64,000 bases of DNA from Hygrophila difformis (lineage: Eukaryota; Streptophyta; Magnoliopsida; Lamiales; Acanthaceae), in NCBI GenBank assembly GCA_030278955.1, contig JAOANR010000003.1, forward strand, positions 36,412,054-36,476,053, in the 5' to 3' direction. Made by a program: the position numbers and the translations under genes. Below the pieces are notes generated by a model. The model did no database searches. It saw only the letters and a list, made by a program, of their open reading frames with translations, and was not told where the DNA came from. This document shows positions 20,993-34,118 of this stretch, in pieces. Position 1 is the first letter of the stretch; every line of letters starts with the position of its first letter.

Positions 20993-23900
20993 CATTAACT
21001 TAGGAATCCAATTACCATCGGGTAAGGTGGTATCGTGCTCCAAACAATACAACGGGATCCCGATAGTAATCAAAAATACTGAATTCTTCACGAATCTCAT
21101 ATAATTTGACCTTAAGGACTTCGATATCATTTTGGGAATGGACTGGTTGACTCAATACAAGGCTGTTATTGAGTGCCAAAAATAGAAGATCTCTTTGGCA
21201 AAGAATCGAGGGAAGAAGGTCATTTACTACATGCAACCTCAAAAGAAGAGTGCCAAAGTGGTAAATGATATGAAATTTTGCAGTCTCATGCAAAAGGGAT
21301 ATCAACTGTACGCATGCTACGTGCATAATCTGGAAGACGAAGAGAGTAAGATCGACAGTATTCCAGTCGTGAACGAATATCCTGACGTCTTTCCTGAAGA
21401 TATCCCAGGAATGCCACCTGAACGAGAAGTCGAGTTCACAATCGATTTGGTACCTGGAATCGAGCCGGTCTCAAAGGCGCCATATCGTATGGCCCATGCT
21501 GAGATGAAGGAGCTGAAGGAACAACTCGAAGAGTTGTTATCAATGGGTTACATTCGACCGAGCACATCACTATGGGGAGCACCGGTCCTGTTCGTCAAGA
21601 AGAAAGACGGTGGACTCCAACTGTGCATAGACTACAGAGGACTTAATCAAGTGACGATTAAGAACAAATACCCGCTGCCTAGGATCGAAGACCTCTTCGA
21701 TAAACTGAAAGGAGCGTCGGTATTCTCAAAAGTTGATCTGAGATCGGGATACCATCAGCTGCGTATCGCCGAGAAGGACATACCGAAGACAACTTTTCGC
21801 ACGAGATATGGGCACTACGAATTCACCGTAATGTCCTTTGGTCTCACAAATGCTCCCGCAGTATTCATGAATCTCATGAATAGTGTATTCCGAGAGTTAC
21901 TAGATTCATGTGTTGTCGTATTCATCGATGACATTCTAGTTTACTCAAGGGATGAGGAGGAGCATGCAAGACATCTGCAGCAAGTGCTTGGGACATTGAG
22001 AAAGAACCAATTATACGCGAAGCTGTCAAAGTGTGAATTTTGGATGAAGGAAGTTGCTTTCTTGGGGCATATAGTATTGGCTAAAGGAGTGTCGGTTGAC
22101 CCAGCAATGATATCTGCAGTGACTGATTGGCCAGCGCCAACTAGTCAGACAGAGATAAGAAGCTTTCTTGGTCTAGCCGGATACTATAGAAGGTTTGTGA
22201 AGGACTTTTCGAAGATCGCAAGACAGATGACCCAACTGCTGAAGAAAGGGTTAAAGTTCGAATGGACAGCTGATTGTGAGACATATTTCCAAGAACTCAA
22301 GAAGAGACTCACAACAACACCGGTCTTAGCATTGCCGTCAGAAACAGAAGATTTTGAAGTGTAGAGCGACACTTAAAAAGAAGGTCTGGGTTGCGTGCTT
22401 ATGCAAAACCAAAGGGTTATCGCTTACGCATCGCGGCAACTCAAGCCACATGAGGAGAACTATCCGACGCATGACCTGGAATTGGCTGATGTGGTCTTCG
22501 CTCCCAAGATTTGGCGACACTACCTATATGGACGAACATGTCGGATGTTCATGGATCACAAGTGCCTCAAGTACATATTTACTCAGAAGGAGTTAAATAT
22601 GAGACAGAGGTGATGGCTAGAGCTGATCAAAGACTATGACTTGGACATAGCCTACCATGAGGGCAAGGCGAACGTCGTTGCGGATGCATTAAGTCGTAAG
22701 ACGAGGCATACGGCAAACACACTTATTTTACCTTCGGAACTGTATATGGACTTGGCGAAGTTGGATGCTGAACTAGTCTATTATGGAACCGTGGTAGAAA
22801 CGGTGAACGCCATAGCAATTGAACCTACCGTGTTCGACGAGATTCGAACAGCTCAATCAGACGATGAGAACCTTCAGAGGATCAAGGAGAAAATCGGTGA
22901 AGGCAAAGCGGTGGGATTCACGATACACGATGATGGGAGTATCCGCTTTAAGGGAAGATGGTGCGTTCTTCACAAGTGCGAGGACTTGAAGCGGAAGTTG
23001 ATGGAAGAAGGTCACAATACACCTTATTCAGTGCACCCAGGAGGTGATAAGCTGTATAAGGATCTGAAGAAAATTTATTGGTGGCCACGAATGAAACAAG
23101 ATGTTGCTGATTTTGTGGCTAAATGCCTCATTTGCCAGAAGGTGAAGGCAGTACGGCAAAAGCCATTGGGTTTGGTGAAGCCATTGGAGATCCCAAGCTG
23201 GAAGTGGGACAGCATCTCCATAGATTTCGTCTCAGGGTTACCAAGATCTCCTCGAGGCATGAACAAAATTTGGGTAATAGTTGATCGGCTAACAAAGACC
23301 ACCATCTTTATACCAATGATGGACAATTGGTCGATGGATCAACTAGCCAAGGCATACATCGAGAATGTGGTGAGAAGGCATGGAGTGCCCCACGACATCA
23401 TCTCGGACCGAGACAGCAGATTAGTCTCGAATTTCTAGACCAAATTACAAGAAGCCTTGGGAACTCAAATTAAGATGAGCACGGCTTTTCATCCAATGAC
23501 TGACGGTCAAACTGAGCGAACAATTCAGACGCTCGAGGACATGCTTAGAGCGTGTGTACTTGAATTCAAGGGAAGTTGGGAGAACCACTTACCACTAATT
23601 GAATTCTCGTATAACAACAGTTACCATGCTAGCATTGGCATGGCACCATTCGAAGCTCTTTACGGACGCAAGTGCCGCAGTCCGTTATGCTGGGCAAAGG
23701 ATGATAACTCTGAGGTTGTTGGACCTCAGCTCATTGAAGATATGAGCAAACAAATCAAGGTCGTTCAACAAAAGATGAAGGCCGCACAAGACAGGCAAAA
23801 GAGTTATGCCGACACGAGACGCCAAGAGTTGGAATTCCATGTGGGAGACAAAGTTATGCTAAAGGTGTCACCAATGAAGGGGGTGATGCGATTTGGCAAA

Positions 23901-24287
23901 CGAAGAAAGCTGAGTCCTCGTTATATCGGTTCATACGAGATTTTAGACCGTGTGGGTACCTTGGCATACCGTTTGGCTCTTCCGTCGGAATTGTCGCGAG
24001 TGCACAATGTGTTTCACGTTTCTGAATTAAAGAAATATGTGCACGATCCAACTCACGTCTTACAACCCGATGTGATCGAATTGGACGACGATCTGACATA
24101 CGAGGAGTATCCAATCGAGATACTTGATGTCAAGGAAAGGGTCACGAGGAATAAGACCGTGAGAATGGTGAAGATTCTATGGTCCAATCATGGCACTAAG
24201 GAAGCGACGTGGGAATTGGAAGCGGATATGAAGCAAATATATCCCAAGCTTTTTCGAAACGACTCGGGAGCAGTTATGTGGGCCTAA
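20973..24287 (+). pseudogene. pol: pol of element C: PR-RT-RNaseH-IN-chromodomain, six in-frame stops
   Basis: One reading frame throughout. Protease: only the C-terminal part remains (ILGMDWL near 21131); the DSG active site is missing, a deletion of roughly 20-60 codons just before 20973 that also shifts frame relative to gag. [31 protein letters not shown] (catalytic Asp pair, about 21922-21948). RNase H about 22340-22690 with DALS end. Integrase: zinc HHCC (HPGG .. CLICQK, 23034-23142), core Asp in WDSISIDFVSG, Asp in IISDRDSR, Glu in QTERTIQ; GPY/F-like region (YIGSYEIL) about 23920; chromodomain [19 protein letters not shown] about 24120-24225. Stops: TAA 21102, TAG 21183, TAG 22362, TAA 22374, TGA 22611, TAG 23436. 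No other frameshift seen. Confidence 0.92.
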
Positions 24288-24461
24288 CTGCAATCCTAAG
24301 GGGGAGAGGATGTGACACCCTGCACAAAGTCGTCAAGCACCGAGGTAAGAATTTAATTTCAAGCCTCAATAATTTCTGCGTGCCAATTTTCTGCATCGTT
24401 TATTTCTTTCCGAAATGCGACCCAACTTCGAGGGCGAAGTTGATTTCTAAGGAGGGTAGGC
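24288..24461 (+). other. Element C post-pol region with two polypurine tracts
   Basis: First tract CTAAGGGGGAGAGGA (24297-24311) with an LTR-start-like TGTGACACCC after it; second tract CTAAGGAGGGTAGGC (24447-24461) adjoining the real 3' LTR, preceded by CTTCGAGGGCGAAG. Shorter than in A, B and G and without the CTTCACAGGGTACG phrase. Confidence 0.75.
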
Positions 24462-27043
24462 TGTACTACCCGAGAAATCGACGTCGAAAATTAAATCCAA
24501 AAGTTTGAGAATCTGATTTAATTATCAAAACCGAAATAATTTCGAGAGAGCGGAATTAAATATTTTCGGACGATAACAACTCGAAGTGAGGTATCGAATT
24601 ACTCAAACGATCTCGGAGAATTCATATTATGATTTTTTTTAAAAATTAAAAATCATAATAATATTTAAAAAAATAATAGAAAACCACAGCAGGTGGCCGC
24701 GCGGCGGCGACGCGGCGGCACGCCACCCGCGCGCCGGCAGCTGCTGGTCTGCGTTTCCACGCGTTTCACGCGGTTGTCACCTCATTTCCCGAGGAGGGCG
24801 ATTCCAACCGATTGGAATCCATTCCTATGGCATTCATGAACGTATTGGGATGATTGTGGACAGTTTTTGAGTGTAGTAACTCCACTTTTAAGTTGAAAAA
24901 CGAGGATTCATGAACTTGGAATGGATAAAGTTGAACCATGATAGGTGTTGGGGGATTGAATGGATTTGGGAGGATAGAAAAACGAGAATTGACTGCCATA
25001 ATTTTTTCTCCCATTACCTAGGGACATTATGGCAGTCATTGAGGCCATTAACCATCCATTCCACACTCCAAAAATCATTCACAAACCTTACCTTTCCTTT
25101 CCTCCGAAAATCAGCTTTCTCTTGAGAGTGGTGAGTTTGTGTGAGAGTTCTTCGGTTCTCCAGAGGCCTTAGGTGATTCTCAAGCATCTTAGGCAGTCAA
25201 CCATTGATAGGTAAGTGTTCTAATCCAATCCCTTGTCCCTAACTTCGAATTTCAACCCTAGATCTAAGGATCTTTCCCAACCTTTTCAAATAGGGGCTTT
25301 CGGGGGAGTATTGGTTGAAGAGGGGACTGTTTTGGTCGATCTTGAAGCAATCAAAAGGGAGGATTTCGATCCAAAACTCACCAAAGGTAAGTTAGTATTG
25401 TGCATTTCAAGTTTTAGAGGTTTTGGTTGAGAGTCCACCGAGTTCTAGTTCAATCTCTTTCCATTGTCAAAACTGCCAAATAGGGTTTTCATCCGCATAG
25501 TTCATGTTGTTCTGCGATTTTCACTTAGATCCTATGTTTTTGGAAGATCCTTTCTAAACGAAAAATGTTCCTAACATCTTAAATATGCTCTCTATAAATG
25601 TTCATATTTTTTGAACATGTTTTGGTCATCGAAATCGGATCTGGTATTTGGCTTTAACTTGCTGTCAGTGTTGTTGTGTTTATGGAATCCGAACTTGTTG
25701 TCTGTTTTAGTCCACTCTATGATCGTTTTCCGTGGTTGATGTCTTCATGAAACTTGTTCCATTATGTGTCTAGGTCATCTCTGTTAAATTTCATAATATT
25801 TGGAGTAGGTTCGTAATTGATATGGATTTTTTAAATGGACTGTGGTCGGATGAACAGTAGAAGTTAAACTCCTTCGAACAATAGGTTCTGAAATCATTTT
25901 TTTAGGTCACTTAGATCTCGATTTTGAAGAAGCCTGTTTCTATGAAAAGTGTTCATTTGGATGTGTTCTCGCTCCTGTAAAAATTTCATAATTTTTGAAA
26001 ATGTTTTGCTATGTTTCCAGATGTGATCTTTGAAACTGCCATAGGGCTAATTTTATCGGTAAATCTTACCTTACGTATTTTGATGATCTACGAGTCGAAT
26101 GGTTCTCATTTTTGGAAATGTATGAAATCTGGGAATGTATGATATTGTAAAGCGTAAAAATATGTCCTTTTGAAACTTTGTAAGTTTTGATCGAGTGGGA
26201 TGCCCAATGTGTTAGAGGGTAAGTGCACTTGGCGTGAGCTCGTTGGGCCGCCCCCTCTTTTGTGGCCAAAACGGCACATATAATATTGTGGTTTCGTGAT
26301 TGTAAGAGTCTATACTCCTAGGTGTATCCGTATGGGTTATCTAGGGCTCCGGAGCGGTCTGTATATGATCACTGCTTTTGCATCCCTCGTGGGTACGAGT
26401 CCCAGAGGTGGGTTGATTCCAAGGGTACGTCCCTAGAATCGTTATTGTGTATTCTGAGTTCTTGTGGGTGTAAATCCCAAGGGCTGAATTGGTGTCCTCG
26501 ATCAAAATAAACAATGGTAAAATATTCGTGTGACAAAGCGTAAGATGTTTCGGAAAACTACTTTGATTCATCTTTTCCTTTCTAAATTTAAAATCCTATC
26601 TTTTAATTCCCTCTTCTAAAAACTTTAAAATTTGCTATGCTATATATTAACTTACGCAGTACCTTTTGTACTGATAAATTGTTGTTTTCCATTTTCTTAC
26701 AGATTTCGCAGAGTAAGCAATTGCACGTCGGGATGAGATTTCGCAATAAAAAGACTTGTCGCAATTACTTTAACTTTATTTTCCGCATTAAGACTCTGGA
26801 CTTTGGACTTTGGTTTTGGCCGCTTGTTTTGGCCCTTATTTTGCTTCCGCACTACTTATTTACTTTATGCATGACGAACTCTGATTTTAACTTCGGGCTT
26901 TATTGAATGGTTTTAAATTATTTTAAAGAATTGATACAACTAGCCTCAGCATCTTTCTAGATAAGCTCGATTTTGATCGCGTCTTACCTAGAAAGGTGTG
27001 CCGATAGCGTCCCGGCCTGGGTGATCAAATCCGGGGTGTTACA
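24462..27043 (+). repeat. Element C 3' LTR (2582 bp)
   Basis: Starts TGTACTACCCGAG (one change from the 5' copy) and ends CCGGGGTGTTACA at 27043 before AAGGG. The same internal parts as the 5' LTR, with scattered substitutions, most numerous in the modules near 25520-26050. Confidence 0.93.
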
Positions 27044-27763
27044 AAGGGTAGTTGGGAAAATCATTTACCATTAATTGAATTTTCCTACAACAATAGCTAC
27101 CATGCTAGCATTGGCATGGCACCGTTCGAAGCACTGTATGGACGGAAGTGCCGAAGTCCGCTAAGTTGGGAAGAGAATGATAAGGCGGTGGTAGTAGGAC
27201 CACAACTTGTTGAGGATATGGCTCAACAAATTAAGATCATTCCAGGGAAGATGAAAGCGGCACAAGACCGACAGAAAAGTTATGCCGATGTGAAACGGCA
27301 AGACCTAAAACTTCAAGTTGGAGACAAGGTCATGATGAAGATATCACCGATGAAGGGGGTGATGCGCTTTGGTAAACGAGGAAAACTAAGTTCTCGATAT
27401 ATAGGACCTTATGAGATTCTAGAAAGAGTCGGTAATCTAGCATACCGACTAGCCTTACCGCCACCACCGGCACGAGTGCACAATGTGTTCCACGTATCCC
27501 AATTGAAGAAATATGTGCACGACCCAACACATGTACTTCAACCGGAAGGAATTGAACTGGATGATGATTTGAGCTACGAGGAAATTCCGGTACGAATACT
27601 CGATGTTAAGGAGAGAGTAACAAGAAATAAGACCGTAAGGATGGTTAAGGTTCTTTGGTCGAACCATGAAAGTGAAACGGAAACATGGGAGTTAGAATCG
27701 CACATGAAGGAACGTTACCCGTTCCTTTTCCAAGACGATTCAACCACAGTTATTGGGATATAA
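27044..27763 (+). pseudogene. pol: Integrase C-terminus, GPY/F module and chromodomain of element B
   Basis: Resumes B's integrase after element C. Reads [32 protein letters not shown], then YIGPYEILERVGNLAYRL (GPY/F module), [16 protein letters not shown], and a C-terminal chromodomain ([15 protein letters not shown] .. WELESHMKERYPFLF). The frame is open to the stop at 27761-27763. The GPY/F-chromodomain tail is what places B, and by likeness C, among chromoviruses; in this family the chromodomain steers integration to heterochromatin. Upstream pol is missing, so it is not functional. Confidence 0.9.
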
Positions 27764-28055
27764 CTTTAATCTTAAGGGGGGAGGATGTAACGACCCGGAT
27801 ATTTTGTATCCCAAATAAACAAATTCGAATTGTTTTGAACTACGTAATGACTTGATCCCTTCACAGGGTACGTAGGCAACTTGGAAATTTCAATTATGGG
27901 TTCAGTAAAACAATATCAAACAATAAAATGCGATAATACAATCACACAATCAAACAATAGCACAATATCACAATATAGAAAGGACCTTAGTTCCGAGCTC
28001 GCGAGAAGCTAAAGCACAATTTCGAGGACGACGTTGATTCTTAAGGAGGGTAGAC
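27764..28055 (+). other. Element B post-pol region with two polypurine tracts
   Basis: First tract CTTAAGGGGGGAGGATG (27773-27789) followed by TAACGACCC; conserved CTTCACAGGGTACGTAGGCA (27858-27877); second tract CTTAAGGAGGGTAGAC (28040-28055) adjoining the 3' LTR. Confidence 0.75.
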
Positions 28056-30508
28056 TGTAATACCCATAATTTTTATAATAAGAAATAGAATTAAATCCGA
28101 AGAGCGAAGGAATTTTGATTCCAAGAACCCGTGAAGTCGGAAATGCACGGGAGTCAAAAGACGATGAATTAGAAGCCGACGAACCCAAACTCGATGGATT
28201 TAAGATTTCAAACATGAAATCAATTTAAGTCGAAATAAATTTAAGATAGGAATCGTGATCCGAGAATGACCCGAAAAATCGAGCCCGAAAACGTAGGATG
28301 ATAGAAACCCGAAAGAGAGGAGAAAAGGCCCGACGGATCACACGGCCCGGACCACGACGCAGCCCTACCGAGAGCCGCGCGATGGCCAAGCAGTCTGGAG
28401 GGAAAACGCGCCACGGACGCGTGGTTCGGCAGGCTGCGATCAAGTTTCATTTTTTGGCGATTTCTTACCTTATTTTCGACCCCTGACTTTGGTAACAAAA
28501 TCTAAGTTGAGGGAAGGGGTAGATGGACGGATTTGTGAGGATTTGACACTCACAATTAACCCTAATTTCGACCAAGGCAGCCCCCTCTCCTCTCAAACTC
28601 TCCAAACTTCTTCCCAACCCGAAAATTAAACACCAAGTTCTTGCTTTCCGACCATTTTCCGACGACGAAATCTGAGCAAGGAGGCGAGTGGAGCAAGGAT
28701 TATAGGATTTCAGATTGTTGGTGAGTATTATTAAGTTTTCTTTCACCTTTTTGAGTCCGAAAATTCGATCTAACCCTAGATTTTTACTTTCGATTCCGAT
28801 TCGTTGCCAAAGAAGGAAGAATCGTGTTGAGGAGATCCGTTCGTGACAATCCGTAGATTCCGGACGACCCCGAAACTGTCTAGAACTCATATCAAGTAAG
28901 ATAATGCCTTACATATCAATATCGGTGGCTAAGGATCGTTCGAAATATTAGTTTTAATCAAAACATTAAAATCGAACTTAAAAGATTCACTTTTGCGCGT
29001 TTTCTGAGATCGAACGAAAAACCCTATTTCGAGAATCCAAAATGGAAAACTCCGAACTAGAGATTTGTTCCTAACATCTTAATCTCAGTTGTGTCAAAAT
29101 TTCACGCATTTTCATCAAGTTTTGATACCCCGAAACGCGTCGGACATTCTCTGAGTTTCATGAATTTTTCGAAAAACTTGACAGCATGCCTAGTCGAACT
29201 TGATGTGCATTTTTCTATCACTATCATTCCTGTAAAATTTCGTGCATTTTCATTAACGTTTGGATATTCAAAACTCAATTTGAACAGACTCTGCTTTTGA
29301 AGAAAACTTTGACAGATTTTGAATTTGAACTTAATGAATTAATCTGATTTAATCCGTAATGATTTTGCATAAATTGCCTCTAATAAAACTTGCTTTTTTT
29401 GGTGTCGTTTAACTGTCTGTAAATTTTCATAAATTTTGGAGGTCGTTTGCTATGTGGAAAACTTGTTTGAAAATCAGTGCGCTGTTTTAGAAAAGTTGAC
29501 AGATTTTGCGTTTTGAAGAGATTGCAAAATTTCACTTGCTTCCTCACCTAATTTCGAAAAACTCAAAACATGAAAGTTGTTCGTTAGCGTGTTTTTGATC
29601 GCTGAACGAATTTCAAGTCGATTGCCTTTAAGATGAATTTTTAAACTGAAATAGCGTAAACTGTGGCAATGACTTTTGTTGATATGTTGAAAAACTCGAC
29701 TATTTGAAACATACGATTTGTGAGCTATGTCTAAACAATCAAAGCATTTTTCAAAAACCCGTTAATCTAGGCTGAGCTAGATCTTCACGTGAAGTAGGGG
29801 TGAGTGCTCTGTAGGGTGCCCCTCTATCTTGAAATTCGTGCCTGAATGGACGAAATGTGAAATACTGTGAAATTGTGCCAAAACGGCCATTGAAAAACTA
29901 GTCTATCACTCTCGGGTGTATCCGAATGGGTTACTCGAGGCTCCGGAGTGGTACTGTGTATGGCGTGATAAGCGGGTTGCTTCGGCAATTTTCCGAAACT
30001 TGATATTGAGAAACGAGACACTTGAGAAACTTGGTTGTGACGTCCTCTTCTTAGTTAACGGGGAAAATTAAAAGACTTGGAATTTATATTTATTTAGTTA
30101 TGTCGTTACTTATGCATTTTAAATTATGTCTTTAAATTATGCCTATGCCTTAAATTATCATTTTTAAATTTAATTTAGTTATGATAAAATGTGAATTAAA
30201 TTATTGTCTATTAATTAGTTAAACTACATATTTTAAATATGCATGCTTAAAATTGAGTTGTTAATTATTAAATTTTTAAAACCCCTTTATTGCTATGTTA
30301 GGGATTGTCTTACTCAGTATTCTTTAATACTGATTAATGTTGTTTTATGTTTTTCCATTACAGAGTACAGTGTATGAGCATGCATTTTGGGGGAATTATT
30401 TTGGACATTACTTTGTTATTCCATATGACTGCATACGGGCTTGTTAACCCGTGTTTTGGCCATGTCGGCCCTTTACTTTATTTCCGCTGCATAAACTTTA
30501 TTTCCGCT
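28056..30508 (+). repeat. Element B 3' LTR, first piece
   Basis: Starts TGTAATACCCATAA. GC-rich block at 28325-28440, four or more diverged modules between about 29050 and 29630, conserved stem-loop at 29793-29825, then U5 up to the insertion of element D in a short tandem duplication (TTTATTTCCGCTGCATAAAC, near 30478 and again across the insertion). Confidence 0.9.
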
Positions 30509-33500
30509 TGTAACGCCCCAAAAATTCAAACCTGATTTTCGCAAGCATTACCGCCGTACTAACTATCCTAAACTAGTGGCCAGCTAATTTAAAACAGCTA
30601 GTACAAGGCTGATTAAGAACCTAAAGAGATTATCTGATTAATCAAATTAAATGTGGAAACTAGAATAAATAATAACACATATGCACGAACAAGTCTCAAC
30701 AATATTCAAATAACAATAGTGGCAATAATCCCAGCAAGTTATTCAGGCTACAAGCCTCAGAAAGCATTAACAGGCGACATGCCAATATCTCAACAGGGCT
30801 ACCAACCCAAATAGTAAAGCACGTAGGGCCACAGGCCGACATAAAATAAATCCTAGGCTCACAGGCCTCCACTAACAATATCCAAGTACCAAGTAATAAA
30901 ATAACAACAGAGTAACACATAATAATAATAATAAATAAACATATAATTCCTATCTATGTGATCTCTCAATACCCCAAACCCAGTCATGTTCCAGCGCCTC
31001 CAGCAAGATCTATAAAACAGACAAAAGCAAAGGAGTCAGTACAACATACTGAGCAAGGGATATGCGTGCAGGGGAAATAAAGGGGGAAACACGATACAAG
31101 AATAAGCAGAATATAAATAAAGCGGAATATAAATAAAGCGGATAAAACATCACACCGTCCCATACCGGTGCTTCAACCACAAACATACAAATGACATAAA
31201 TAAAACATCACACCGTCTCATACCGGTGCTTCAACCACAAACATACAATTTATGCAAATGATGAATGGCCTAACATACACCTCTCTACCCTATATGCAAA
31301 TGTAATGAATATGCCTAGCCGGCAACCTAAGAACCCGGGCGGTATGAACCCACGGGTGAGGATATCATCAACTCCAACCCGTTACAGGGTAACATACACC
31401 ATCCCCGCAGGGATCCGCAATCGCGCCAGCCGCAACTGAATATCATATCTCGCCCCATCGGGCCAACAGGCATAACAGCCAATAATCCACCCCGCAGGGC
31501 CTACAGGCATCACAGCCAAAAACAGGCATAACAGCCAATAATCCACCCCGCAGGGCCATCGGGACTCAGCAACACCTGCGAAGGCTGCCCGATCAATCAT
31601 AAATATCATAAAAACCCATCGGGTTAATAACCGTCAATTCCAATGCAATAACATGCATGTGACAATTATACCATGATGTTCAAGCACCTAATCGCTAGGT
31701 TCGATTCTCTCAACATATGAAGAATTCAATACATAGCCCCTAGGCTAAGGCACTAACGTTACAATTCAATAATCAATGAATAATTAACAATATCACGATA
31801 TAACAATTCCTCCAATATATTCAATAACCCCATGGCTAATGATCATTCCAAGATTTATCAATAACATTTGGAGAAATCATAACAATATATCAACAGCCTC
31901 CTTGAGTAATATAATTGCTCCCATATTTTAAATCATGGCAAGAGATTCATAATTAATCAATTAGAGCGAGGAATTCAATAATAATAAACGAATTTCAATA
32001 ATACATCCATAATGCATCCATTTCACAACAATTTCAATTACAACAAGACTTAGCCAAATCCCTATATTGAATCAATTAAGCCAAATATCTAATGATATTA
32101 GTTAATTAATTAAATTAACTTACACCAATAGCTTCATATATAACAATCTAGAATTTGACAACACTAAAATAAACAAATAAGGTCATAATAAAACTCCTTG
32201 CTCATCCTTTCAAGATCTTTAAAACAATATAGTAAAAATTGATTAAATCACCAAAAATATTTTACAAGGTTTAAAAAAAGAGTTTTTACAAAAAGTCCCA
32301 CCATGACTTTCTACTTAATCTATCCACAATTTCATGAACAATTCTCTCATACACACTAAGACCCATTAACTAAAAATAAAAATCCATAACCATCATATCC
32401 GAAAGGAAAACAAGGATGCATAACATAATTAAGCATGATAGCCATTATATTTAACAAATAACTTCATCTAAATTATAAAATACTCATACAAATAACAAAC
32501 AATAAATTACATTCTACTTCAAATTCCAATTTCAATACCAATTTCCAAAATCATCTCTTGCAATATATTACTCAATTTAATCCAACCATCTTAATTAAAT
32601 TAACCTCCCAAATTCTCAAGTCTTCAAACAAATATATAATTAAGATACAAAGATTCATTCAACAATCCCTAACTTATAACAACTGCACAACCAATTTAAA
32701 CATTTGAGTACAAATACCCAATTTTAATCCAACATTATTATCTAATTTGAAGTTACCCAACAAAATCTATTTCTAACACGTCAATTAAGCATACCATGAG
32801 TATATATAAATCCATGAGTATAATTCAATATAATTCATATAAACACTTCAATAATAATCACCAATACTCCATACAATTCACACTCACCAAATCCTTATAA
32901 TTCTAGCAATTTGATTCCAAACTTTCAACACCAAAATACCCAACCAAGTAAACGTTAGCACATAAATTGCACATTATCAACAATTAACATCCAAGACAAG
33001 GGATCTAACACCAATTCCACATTGAAATCAAATACCCAACACATATTAGTGAACTAGAAACTTAATTCAACTTTAGCACCAAATATCCAACATAAATCTA
33101 ACAATTCTTTAAAAGTCTTTGATTATAAATCATCACAAACACCACACCCGACAGCCATCACCATCATTCACCACCACCACCACTGTCGGCCACTTCCTTT
33201 GCTGCCAACATCACCACACCACCGGCGAATTCCCTGGAACGACCCACAGCAGCGACTTCGTCGCCGCTGGCCACCACAGCGCACCTCTGTGCGCTGTCAT
33301 CCCAACAGCGGCAGCTCGCCTTCCGGCGAGCTCCACCCGGCGCTGTGGCCTCACCACCGGCCATGCTTCCCCTCCATTCCAACGCCGTCGACACCACCGC
33401 GACACACAGCCCCAATTTCCACAAAAAGAAGATAAGAGAAAGGGAAAATCGAGAACAAGAAGAATAATATACAAAATCTTTACCTCCAATGTTGTGAGCT

Positions 33501-33838
33501 ATACTCCTTTTTCAAGCTCGACACCTCCCTGCCCTCTCATAGTTACGATTTCCACTCCTCAAAAGAGAGCCCTAATTTTGTTTCTCTTGAAATTGAAAGT
33601 GACGGGATTGAGAATGGAAAAATGCCCAATTATTTTCCCATTTTTGATTACTTATAAGTAGGGCATTTGGGCCTCATATTTATTTATGGTTGGATTGAGT
33701 TCCAATTACTCAATTATTACATTCTTGAGCTTGAACCTTGAAATAATTTATCTCACTCAATTTAGTAAATTAAGCCCACTTGACTAATTAATTATAATTA
33801 ATTAATTTAATTTTGAAATAATTATCCGGGATATTACA
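30509..33838 (-). repeat. Element D 3' LTR (3330 bp)
   Basis: Nearly the same as 36254-39980 but about 430 bp shorter: the stretch matching 37735-38155 is absent near 31995. Contains a tandem pair of about 64 bp with the phrase ACACCGTCCCATACCGGTGC (31151 and 31209), a tandem pair of about 50 bp with CAATAATCCACCCCGCAGGG (31478 and 31535), and a GC-rich block at 33165-33420. The ORFs in this block on both strands are not credible genes. Confidence 0.9.
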
Positions 33839-33853
33839 TTCCCTCTCCCTTAG
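33839..33853 (-). promoter_or_regulatory. Polypurine tract of element D
   Basis: Reverse strand CTAAGGGAGAGGGAA directly before the 3' LTR start TGTAATATCCC, with ATTCGGGGACGAATGAT upstream as in other chromoviruses. Confidence 0.85.
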
Positions 33854-34118
33854 AATCATTCGTCCCCGAATGACATGAGAGTCTCTTTTTCAGTCTTTCT
33901 CTGACTATTTCTATCAACTTTAGTTATCCTCTTGAATAGTTCTCTTTTCATTTCGACTAGTAGCTCATTTTTCGAAGGGTTCTACACTTCCCTCACAATT
34001 AATTCTTAAACAGTGCCAATCGAATACTCGTATGTTTCCTGTTATTGTACAAGAATCTTTACCTTGGCAGTTTGGTCAAGGACTTAGCAATGCTAGAGAA
34101 TCCCTCAATGAATCCGCG

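Larger units (their letters stand above)
16033..27043 (+). mobile_element. Element C: full-structure chromovirus, inactivated (11,011 bp)
   Basis: 5' LTR 16033-18602, primer site 18606, extra ORF 18861-19316, gag about 19685-20940, pol about 20973-24287, polypurine tracts, 3' LTR 24462-27043. TSD AAGGG at 16028-16032 and 27044-27048. All coding domains of a Tekay-like chromovirus are present in order except the protease active site, which is deleted, and in-frame stops disable gag and pol. The LTRs differ by scattered substitutions and small indels (2570 against 2582 bp), so it is older than element G and the copia element. Confidence 0.93.

Noticed and set aside
20420..21130. 236-codon reverse ORF
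   Set aside because: Antisense to the gag linker and protease of element C; no motif of its own.
16028..27048. Possibility that 15812-16032 and 27044-27763 belong to different elements
   Set aside because: A perfect TSD and preserved codon phase across the insertion show one split integrase.
28241..28498. ORFs in GC-rich LTR blocks (also 1077-1403, 7009-7347)
   Set aside because: GC-rich LTR leader sequence gives long chance ORFs on both strands; no conservation between LTR copies.
33119..33661. 180-codon + strand ORF rich in Thr/Pro/His
   Set aside because: Lies in the GC-rich (CCA)n part of element D's LTR, antisense to it, repeated in the other LTR, with competing ORFs on the other strand; composition explains it.
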